This document shows positions 22,601 to 34,600 of a DNA stretch of 64,000 nt, one piece after another (within the stretch, counting starts at the first letter, position 1; the number at the start of each line of letters is the position of its first letter). The position numbers were made by a program, and so were the translations under genes. Source of the DNA: Owenia fusiformis (Eukaryota > Annelida > Polychaeta > Sabellida > Oweniidae). Below the pieces are notes generated by a model. That model searched no databases, had not been told where the DNA came from, and worked only from the letters and a program-made list of their open reading frames with translations. Location of the stretch: assembly GCA_903813345.2 (NCBI GenBank), contig CAIIXF020000007.1, positions 16,288,714 to 16,352,713 of the forward strand. Direction: 5' to 3'.

Positions 22601-25600
22601 ACTAAATCAATGATTTAATTACATTAATACAGGGTCTACAGAGTTCCATATTTTCACATTGAAATTTCCTAGCAACTTTTGCCCAACCAATCACATTTTT
22701 TCTGACTATGAAACATTAATAACTTTGGAATGGCATTTATCAGTGAAAAAGATCATAAACTGTGCAAGATTCAAATAAAGTCATTTATAGGCCTTATAAT
22801 ACAAAATTAATAATAACAATTTAAGATAAAACTCCTCTTTTAATGAATCTTTTTTGTCAATCTGAAAAAACATAGTTTAGGTAGAAAATCCCTATTCATT
22901 TTGGCCATTCCAAAATACATATCTAATGCCATGGGAGCAATGCTTAAATTAATGAAGAATTGCACATCACTGTTCCTCGTATCAGACGGATCTCAACGAA
23001 AAGCTATAAAAACCATAGATACTTGAAATTAACACTATAAGATCAGAACATAATTTACTCGTAAACAGATAAATCAGCCGATAAATGAGAAAATTTCAAC
23101 ACGAGACCATGGGATTAATTTTTCAAAATTAAGCATATACCTTATATAATCTATCCTTTTGAATACATGAATACATGTACATTCAATTGGTGTCTGGTAT
23201 ATAGAACATTGGACACTGCACATGAAGATTCATACCACATTCAAAAGACAATTGAAGTTATTCCAAAAATACAGTTTTTGGGTCTATTTTTAGGATCACC
23301 CTGTAGTATACAAGTATCTATAATTTTTATGGATTATATAACAAAAAATGTCTGATAATAGAGACAGTCTGAAATGGACAAAGGAGGAGTTCAGTGAATG
23401 AATATAAATGGTTGGACAAATGGACCAATTCAATGTAACCAAGTGAAAAACTAAAGAGTGCGTCTGAGACAGGGCCACTTCTAGAAATGTAGCAGCTGCA
23501 GAAGGACATTCTAAGTTCATGAATTGTTTCACATACATATTTCAATGAGTGCTTGATACAATTATTTCAGAAGTATATTTTTTTATTTCATATATAAATT
23601 TTCTTAAATGATCAAGATATTAGGAGATGCATCAAAAGTTATAGAATGTAAATATACTCAATTTCCAATTAACTATCTCTATTACTGTCTAAAAATATGT
23701 ATTTGTATATTATCATTATCTAGTAAGGTTTTAGGTATGTCATGGAAAATTAACGTTTTTGTGATAAATTAAGCATATCAATGCATGTGAACATATAACC
23801 AAGATGGTGCTGAATAAAGAAAGTGATCTCTTGGCAATATGCAAAAATATTAACAATTATGAACTTATGATGTCCCAATAGGAAATCTAAGTGAAAATAT
23901 AAAAATAATTGATAAGCTAAGAGAAGAGAAGATAATTTAAATCAAGCAAAGGGGGAGAAAATGAGCAAATGTGTGAATAAAGCATTTGTTAGAAATATAA
24001 TCAAAATTATGTGAAAGTGATAGTTATTATTTTAGGAACTACAGTAACAGTCGGAATAAGAGCCCCATATTATGTTGTGAAGTGAAGTTTTGTCACTTTA
24101 AAAAAATGTAATCTGACCACAAAATATGTAGAACTCTTACTCCAGGAATTACCTTTCAGAGAAATATAGATATTTTTCCATTCTTGTCTGGTGAGTTGGG
24201 AAGTTCATTTTACTCATATCACTCATGATTTTATAAATATCATTCATATATAAAGAAACATGGGATACTTTAACAATAGATGATTATGTTACCTTGTTGA
24301 TCATTTAATGATTTTTATATCTTAAAAGAGTCTAGGACCTTAAAATGAGTAAATATAGCATAATTAGAAATATCAGAGAAAAATTCTTTCATAGTTTGAT
24401 GGTGAATGAGTAACAAAAAAGTAACAAAAATTCATATTTGAGTTGCTATTTGTACCATCCCCTAATATAAATCATTCTGTGGGATATTAACGGATATATT
24501 CCGCACTATGTTTTCTGGCTATCCAGTTTAAAACCATTTCATTCAGTTGGTGTCATCATTATTTGCTTATATCAAATGTCAAGGATATTTAGCTCAGTTG
24601 AATGGAGTATGACTTTTATCCACCCTCCGGATAATGTTTAACTTCATAGTATTTTTGTGAGAAAAGAAACGGGTATTTACTCCAAAAATATATCTAAAGT
24701 AGGTTATAATCTAAACATTTTGAATGAATATCATATGATCATAAAACAGAATATTTGACAGCTTAACATTTGATGAGTTTATGTATTTTATCAATATAGT
24801 TGAGAATTAATATACTGAATGTTATGTATTTAGAAATCACTAGGATAAAATTGACTTTAAAATAATAAACCCAAAATTAGACTTTTTGATTAAAGAATGA
24901 AAAAAGATGAGAAAGAGTAAAATACAAGAACAATTAGAAATCGGCAACTCCACGGAGTAGCAAACCCCAACAAACCCTATATAAATCGTGAATCTCTCCA
25001 TTCAAAATATAGTATTTACCATCTATTCTTCCCTTCAATAAATACTTGAGATCATTATAGTACCATGTAATAAAGATATCTCTAAATAATGGTGAATTCC
25101 TGCTCTAGGTAGCCATTTTGAATTTTCTGAGGCACAAATCAAAAAACGATACCATAATTGTGATCTACTCTAAATTCCTTCAATATGAGTATAATATAGC
25201 CTTACTTCTAAGGATCAGAAAATTATTGCGAAATCCCACATTAGGCGGCCATTTTGAATTTTACGAGAACCGAACTGAAAAAAGGATACAATAATTGCAC
25301 TTTACTCTGAATCTCTAAATTGCCTTTCATTTGAGATTAATAAAGCTATACTTCAAAAACATCTCAAAATTAAATTCTGTTCCCAATCCCCTATTCACAA
25401 AAATGAAAAACATTAGTTTTTTGCAAAAAAATTCCTGGCATTTTTAAAGCGGCGGCAATCTTGAAAACATTTTTTTTGGCGTAAAACTATTCACTAATAT
25501 ACTCTTTCCAACAAATATGAAAAAATCTGTCAACTAGTATTCAAGTTATCTTCAGGATGGAAGGATGGATGGACAGACGTGACGGACGGCTTCATTGTAT

Positions 25601-28600
25601 CCCTACTGAACTTCGTTGGGATAAGAGTTGGGATAGAGCAAGTAAAAGTAAATGGAACAAGTAAAAGTAAATAGAGCAAGTAAAAGTAAATGGAACAAGT
25701 AAAAGTAAATAGAGCAAGTAAAAGTAAATAAAGCAAGTAAAAGTAAATAGAGCAAGTAAAAGCAGAATGAGTATGCATCTATTGTGCAAGAGTAAGCACC
25801 TTAAACAAATCTTTTTGGTCATCAATAAATCAGTCATAAACATTGATAGAGAATGTAAGTGCGAGCAACAATATGGACAGCATAGGTAATAAAGTATATG
25901 CATATAAAGAGATCATATACTTACAGGGTGGCACAAAAATGCAACTCTCATAATTTGGAATAACTTTTTTAATTATGGTAAACTTCAGAGTTTCTTTTGT
26001 GTAGATACTGGAGCAAGCTGTTGTGAATGATTTTAGATGAAATCATGCCTAAACAGACAGTGTTATCCCTCTAAAGTAGCTGCAATGTAAGTACATAGCT
26101 GTTTGCTCCGGTGAACACCTTATCTATCAAGATGGGTCTTTCACAATAGACAAAGTTATTCCAAAGTTAGAGGGTTGTATTTTTGGGTCACCCTGTATCT
26201 ATAAAGCAGAAGCTAACTGGACCACAATTACCAATAATCATCAACTTAAAAGCAAATGACTTCTATTTTGAAGACAACATCAAATATGGTCAATAACATA
26301 AAGAAGGCAAATGAAAGTCCGAACAAAGGAAATCTTATTAATACTTATTTTCAAAAACATCTACATTTTAATATAGTAATCTATCTAAATGTATTCTGAC
26401 AAATAATGCTGAATGCTATAGACACAAATCCACTCAACACTGTACATGTATTCTATTTGAATCCATAAAGCCATTATGACGTTATTCAGTTTTCTCAAAC
26501 ACCATGTAAATGCTAAACATATAAGCTCGGAAGCAAAAAACACACACACAACCATTGCATATTGGAACTTTAAGATTTCTATTTGAGATAAAAAGACTTC
26601 AACTTTGTTAAACAGCGATGAATGTTCGGATTCCATCCCTCTCAAGATTCCTTATATATTTTAGATAATATATTTAATCCCATGATAACGCATAGTTGAT
26701 AATGAGAAAATGGTTACACCCTTGTGGCCCTATTAAGATCAAACACCTTCCTAGTGTGAGTGTAATAACAATCACCAAAAAAATAAGTAAAATTAAATGG
26801 GTAATAGAATTCAAGAAAAACATAAATCAAATATAATCAATATTGAGGAAAGCATGCTTTCAGGGCAAAAAGCATATATTTACTAAGCAATATATTAGTA
26901 CCATATTAGTAACCTTTGTGAAAGCAAATTTGAAAAGGTTATAAACCATAAATCCCTAATCTTAGTTGTAGCAGATATGTTAAAAAGCTAAGCGAGGAAT
27001 GCGCATAGGTTGGTGTGAGTTTCATAATTGTCCTGAACCAAAAGGCACATCAACAATACAACAACAGAGCATGGCAGATTCGAGTTATAGCATGCATTCA
27101 GTCCTTATATGGCCCTAATGACTATATATGGTAGGACGCTTAATGTATTCAAACTTACCAAGAACCAATAAACATTGAGCACTTGGAGTATCCACAATAA
27201 TGAATTAAAGAAAATGTAGAATGGCAGGGGCCCAACACTGGCATTTATCGATTTATCTGCAAGGGCTGCCGATAACAGGATTTTCAGCGGGAACCAGTAA
27301 AGCCTAAACACATACCTGTGACCGAAAGAAAAATCATATATTTTAGCTTCAATTCTAAAAATGTACATGCTTTAGTAATGGCCTGTTGCAAAGATGGACT
27401 CCCTGCAGTAAAATGTGGCAAATAAGCAATGACTCGGTCAAATGATTACTCAATAGGGAGTTAAAATATCACACACATCCTGTCATAGAGAAGTCAGTAT
27501 GGCAAGAATTCCTGTCATAAAGAGGTCATTTTGACATGAACATCTTGTCATATGAGCTTTCCTTATATCAACAATGACAAGAGAATCTGTCAAAATATAG
27601 ATGTGCTGAAATTTTGCTGAAATACAAGTCCTTATGACAAAAATCCTGCAAAAATACGGAAATCTTCATGACAAAAAATCTTGTCATACAAATGCTACCA
27701 TGACAGCGAATAAATTTTCTCACAAGACAGTACTTGTGGGAATGTTAAAAGCCCATTGTCTCAAAACACTGGAAATCCACGTTATGAATTCCAAAGCTGA
27801 ATAAGCAAGAAATATTTTGTTAGTTTTTATTTTTAGTATGGGCTATAATTGTTGGTGCTGAATTGATAAGAGTGTTACTGCCAGATGTTTTACTCAAGGA
27901 TGTCTTTGCTACAGGTCAAAATTGAAGCATCATTACAGGCAAACTAAACATGTAAGCAAGTGACAATCAACATCAGCCACCAAACTCTGATGCAATGGTG
28001 CATGCTTCTCTAATGTCTTTAAATATGAAACCCATACACCATAGCTATCATACTTAACTAGAGCCAAAGTACCAAAGTGTGTGAGCTGATGAATTGTCAA
28101 TACATATATCACAATGCATATGACATCATAATGACATCACAGTCAGACTTACCGTGAACCAATAGATATTGAGTATTTGAAGTACCCACAGTAGGACATT
28201 GAAGAAGAAAAGGAATGGAATTCTTCCATTGGGTGCGTTAGTGATAACTCCCAGGCTGGCAGAGTGAAGAATCTTCAGAGGGAACCAATAGAGACGGAAC
28301 ACGTACCTACAATACTTATGATATTAACAGCACATCATTGCATACAGACTCAACATTAGGGAGCTTCGGGTACCTACTGAAACTTTATAGACTGAGGCTG
28401 GTAGTAAAACAACCACATCTAAACATTAAGTGTTAGTTATCAAATTATAATGAGGGCAGTGTCTTTTTTGCCATCTGAGCAAGACAAACTACTATGCCTC
28501 AGTCTAATAGAGTCCAAAACCTAGTAAGCACCCTTCATGGACCATAGTTGACTGTTAATGTGTCACATTCTGTTTTCAACTATATTCCTTTATCATGGGG

Positions 28601-31600
28601 GACCATTACAACTTTGGAGGAGACTTAACCTTTTGATTAGAATTCCCCCTGAAACATCTGGCCACAAATATCTTGTTTCTGACTACAATGTTATAACAGT
28701 ATTCGAACTGCCAGACAAATGATACTTTTTGTGTCCAAATATTTTCTTATTCAATATTCAGTCGTGGATGGTTTTTGAAAATGGTTAGGTCCTCTCTCGG
28801 TATAATGGTTTGGCCTCTATCCAAACATATATAATAATGATGGCTCAGAAATCCAGCTGTGTGTTTCTGAATGTGAAATAACTCAGCAAGCAAAGAGTCT
28901 GTTCAATGTAAGACTGTAGATTACAGCCTCCCATATTGAAGCATTGATGAACTAATGCCTTTGTTATCACAGCTAAATGAGTGAACCATAAAAGGGAGTG
29001 GGTCAATTTCATAGTACACTGCAGCAAACTGAGCCACAACTATCTGAAACAAGATATAGAAATATCAAACAGGTGTATTGTCAATGCCTGATCAAGAGCA
29101 TAATTTGTAATACCCTGCGCGCAGAGTCTAGTTAAACTACACTCTGCCTAGTAGAGACCATATTACAGTTTAGTAACCCCGCCCCCACGACGGGTACTGG
29201 TGACTGTTTGGGTAAATTACTTTTGACCTACTCGCTGACCTTCTACCAATCAGCGAGCTCGAAGAAACATACGCCAAATGTGTTCTAATTAAATATGCGC
29301 ATGTCATTGGTCAATTTCGGGCTCAACGATGACGTCAGAAGGAATGACCATATAAAGAACTTCGGTCAAATTTGGCCGACGAACACTGATTGGTGCGGTG
29401 AGTTCAAAGGTTTATTTTAGTTTGAAAGAGTGAAGATGAAGCTCTCTTTTACGAAGTGAAGTCAAACGAATGCAAAGGGTAAATTTGTAAATAAGTTCAC
29501 CAAGTTTTCTATCAAACTAAATGCCTTTTTTACTAACAAGAATGCAACACTGTAAATAAGACCGAACGTAACACAATTGATTGCATGTGTTTAAAAGACC
29601 TCTCTGATATGTTGGCTTGAAAATATGATCATTTCAAAACATATAAATTAATTTAGAAAAACAATTGTTCAGTGAGACCTTTTTAAGTCAGATTTAAAAG
29701 TTCAAGTCACTGGAAAAGTCTGGGATTCTTACTTATACAATATTTATCAGGTGCTTCATGTGAAAGCACTCACATCAAAGATTAAGCACTGCCATCAATA
29801 ACCTTGCATTGACACCAAGTAATATGACATCATATGACATTATACATTAAAATCTGATAAACATTGACATTAATATGATCAGACATTGACATATTCCATT
29901 TATATTGTCATAGAGAATCTCTGTTTCCATAGAAACCCATCAGTATAGGTTAGAAATCTGTAAATATTAATTACCATAAATGTGCAGCATTTGATCTGAA
30001 ATGATACTCATACTATTAAGCTAATTGATTAATTGTAGTGGAAAACATAGACAAATATCTTCAAATGACAGAAATAAAACAGAATGATGAGATACTTTAT
30101 TATATCATTCTTATATAATCAATATTATATGCATATATGTGCTGTTCTATTAAATACACATGCCAATGTTTTAATTATAGCATCAATTCAACTTTTGAAT
30201 CACTTCTGATGTTTATTGTACTTTGATTGCTATTGGCTTTATGACTCCTTTTCTTTGATAGTAACAACTTGTGTAGTTGAAGATATTTGTTCATGTTTCT
30301 TTTTTAATTCAAAACTATTGAACAACTATTAAAGCTACTCAGCCATAATACACTAAACATGTGCAACAACAGTTAATTCATGTCTTGCATCAAATCTCTG
30401 TTCAGCTCAACAATAGAGCCATTAATAAAATGGCACCTGAGAGTCAGATCTTGAAGTAAAAACTAAAGTAGAAATGAGTGAAAATAGATAGGTTTTGCAC
30501 AACGGGTTATAACTAAAATGTGTCTGCAACCGCATTTCATTATAATTGAACTGCTAGGCATGGTGAATGCGTTACAGATTTTAGATACATTGAGCTCAAA
30601 ACATTGTGCGAAATCTCTCTATTGTAACAGATTAAAAGACATTGACATGTGGTTAACACCCTTAATTGCATAAAAGTGACAACAATCCGAGTCTATATTA
30701 AAATTTTAAGAGAGGACTTGGGAATATTAAATGCGTCTAGAATGCCATTTCATCAACAGAGCTTTGGTGCAAGACAGTGTTTTATTAACATACCAGGTGC
30801 CAGCGAAAAACAGGAATCCTATAGTGGTCAGGTGGTCATTCAACTTGTGTATTTTTCCACCCCTCGTCTTTAGGTAGACGTTGCACTTGGTGAACTCGAG
30901 GCAGATGTCTGTGATGTCATGAACAAACAGAACCAGGACGCCTATCTTGTGGAACCTGAAGACAAAAAACAGGAGTTATTAGAATGAAATTTATATTATT
31001 ATCAGATCTCTCTTTTTATTTATTTATTTATGATTAAATGCATGTGTGATGTTTACGAACAAAAGCATCAAGATTTTATGAAAAAGAAGAGAATAGAATA
31101 TGTATAACATCATACATCCCCTTACTTTCCCGAAGGATATATGTGATGTCATCTGTACGCTCGCTCGTGCAGATATCATATCCATTCGTGGATAAAAATC
31201 ATATCACTCATAAATCATAGGATATCCTCTATTTACATAATAGCATATTACATGTAAAACAATGTATAAGAATTCAGATCAGGTAATTCACAGTTCATGT
31301 ATTGCTGAATCCTTTCTCAAACACTTAGAATACAATACACAAAAACCAAAACCTAAGAATCTGTTTTGAGAAATAAATCAAGTAGAGATTTTTTCTTTAA
31401 AAAACAATAAATAATGAGTTCTAGTGTTACTATCGCAGATGGTTTTTCATTTCACAACATTGAGAAGTTAGACAGGCAGTAAACAGAACAATTGCACTAA
31501 AACCTTAAAAATCGCTTATCTCTGTTATAGTGTAAAGTCTTATTCTACAGTGATTGAACTCCATAGAGGACACTGTGCTAAATATATATAAGTAATACTG

Positions 31601-34600
31601 TTCAAGGCTATACTTGGATTAAATTCTTTAGAATGAATAATCTTCCTCAAATAATTGACTCAAAAATTTATTTGAACATGCTAATAATATGATTGTTCAT
31701 AAAAAATATCAACCTGATCCCATCCCCATATATGTATATCTTCAATTGACACTAGATCCCATAACCGGACATAAACCCTAACTAACTAAAAAATATGATT
31801 TAAAACTACACCTTGCATTCTCCAGGGAGCTAAGAATTTTATTTAGCGTTTCAAGATCCTGTAAAGTTCTAAACAACATGGAACTTGTTGAAATGTTCCA
31901 GTTCTAAGGTACCAAAGAGATCCTGTTCTAATTTACAAGTATATAAGCTGTAAATAATTTGTTTTGATTTTTGACTGCATATTCTGATTGAGTATATACT
32001 CAATAAAATTTTTATCTCAAAATAAAGACTATGAGGTTAAGTTATCAAAAAATAAGATAGCCAGCGTTCAAGCTATAAATGAAAATCAGGAAAGATGAAG
32101 AGTAAACATCCTGGTTCCAGTGGCCCAGATAATCTCAAACAGAAGTGTAAGATGATTATGGTGATCAACAGATGTTATTTGATGTTAACTGTTAACCATT
32201 GTCTTGCTAAGAGACCTTGCTCTTCAGGACTTTGCACTCACCTTGGATTGAAGGATTGATGAGTGAAGTCTCATTTTACTATGTTTTATTTCAAGCAAGA
32301 TTTGTATATGACAAAGATTAACTTTGAAATTGCTGTTGCTAGTATTAGGAAATAATAAATAATAAAAAAAATAAATAAATAAAAAAAGATAAATTGGTCT
32401 AAAGAATGTAAGTCTATAGATATTGCAAAGTGAAATAAGAAACTTTGAGACATTTCTTGACATCCTCTAAGTCTTGCATTAGCGCTACCCCCATATCTAT
32501 TTCACCTCCTTTTAGCCATCAATCAAATAAGGTGACTGGGTTATCTATCACATGCTTTGAAAATATTTAAGAGCATATAAATAGATAGTACAAATGTATA
32601 TATTGCAATGTGAATATTGTTAGCAATATCAGCTCAAATATCCAGGCCAAAACATCAGCTCAAAGTTCCAGGTTAGGATAGGTCCAAAAAATCTTAAAAA
32701 TCTTTTTTAAAACCCTATTCTTTTTTAAAATCATCTTTTTCTTAAAGCCCTACTCTATCTAAAACCATTATCTTCTTAAAACCTTTATCTTTTTAAAAGC
32801 CTAACTTTGGAGTTCCCAGGAGATTATGATACAAGTTGGAGCAACTGAAACCTTATGAATCAAGATATAACCATCTCTAGTTCAACACCCCCATCCTCAA
32901 TCACCACTCAAGTATAAAAAATATAGCAGGCTATATAGTGTGAGGTAACAATGAAAGATCACGCCATCATGTAGAGAGCACTGTCTGCACTTAACAAACA
33001 CATTCAAGAAAATCCATACTTTATAAGGAATGTATGCAATGTTGCATGCTGTTCAAAGAGTCATGTATGCTCTTCTATTGATAATTCTTTATTTCAGCAA
33101 AGGTGAATAAACTAGTCTGCTAATATTGATCTCTTTTGAATGTGAGAGAAGTCTCCTACTTGGTAACCCCCCCCCATACCTTTCATAATCCTTTCCCTAG
33201 TATGGCTCAGTCTTTACCCTCTAGTAGGTTAACTGCCCATAAAAATGCTACTTAGCCAAAACAGTTTCGTTTTGCTCCTTTGAAAGAGAGATTAACCTTT
33301 GGACCTCTCTATCTACTTCACCAACACAACATAACTTGTTAAGAGGTGTGTAGGTTGGAGGGGGCTTACAAGGGCTTGTAGCAAGACTATTATGTACTAG
33401 ACTCTAGTACTAATAACTCAACTTGTTATGAGGTGTGTAGGTGGGAGGGGGCTTACAAGAGCTTGTAGCAAGACTATTATGTACTAGACTCTAGTACTAA
33501 CAACACAACTTGTTAAGAGGTGTGTAGGTGGGAGGGGGCTTACAAGGGCTTGTAGCAAGACTATTATGTACTAGACTCTAGTACTAATAACTCAACTTGT
33601 TATGAGGTGTGTAGGTGGGAGGGGGCTTACAAGAGCTTGTAGCAAGACTATTATGTACTAGACTCTAGTACTAACAACACAACTTGTTAAGAGGTGTGTA
33701 GGTGGGAGGGGGCTTACAAGGGCTTGTAGCAAGACTATTATGTACTAGACTCTAGTACTAATAACTCAACTTGTTATGAGGTGTGTAGATGGGAGGGGGC
33801 TTAGAAGAGCTTGTAGCAAGACTATTATGTACTAGACTCTAGTACTAACAACACAACTTGTTAAGAGGTGTGTAGGTGGGAGGGGACTTACAAGGGCTTG
33901 TAGCAAGACTATTATGTACTAGACTCTAGTACTAACAACACAACTTGTTATGAGGTGTGTAGGTGGGAGGGGGCTTATAAGGGCTTGTAGCAAGACTATT
34001 ATGTACTAGACTCTAGTACCATCAGGTAATATAATATACAGTGACTGATACAGAAGAACCATGATGTAAAATTATTACCACCTTGCCGGGCCAGTTCTAG
34101 GGGTTTTAGTGCTATTTTAGAAGGCATTCATTTTACTATATCGACCTGAGCAATATGTGACGTCATAGTGGTGGTCAAGAATGCATTTAACGACCGGTCG
34201 AGAATGAATTTAACGACTGGCAATTTTCCCCGGGAAATTAGATATCGTTCAGTGCGTAAGATTTTCTTGCTGTTTCAGTCCTGGTCATTAACGGTGGTAG
34301 TAATACTAATAAACGTCATTTCACTATATTGCCCTTCGAAATGCCGTTATTGTACTATTGGTTAGATGACCAATTTTCCATACTGTATACTATATGATAG
34401 TTGTTGCTGAAGTTGTTGCATGGGTTAAAGATGATAACATTCAAGGCTAACAACCTTAGGCGGTCATATAAGGTTTAGGTATATATAAGTTTATATCTTG
34501 TCAATATTAAATCAGAGTGCGTTATCATTAAATATGTATGAAGAACATGATGTTATTATCATTAGCACTAGGTTATTGTTTTTTAACACCCTAATATTGA

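Larger units (their letters stand above)
18368..27158 (-). other. CERS1: Intron between exons 5b and 6a
   Basis: 8.8 kb, AT-rich. It contains minisatellites (21715-22160, 22324-22580, 25640-25770), an inverted ATCCCATCGAAC element (24928-25622) and a mariner-type MITE (25924-26195). From 18.4 to 21.7 kb and 22.6 to 24.9 kb nothing beyond simple AT-rich sequence was recognised. Confidence 0.6.
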
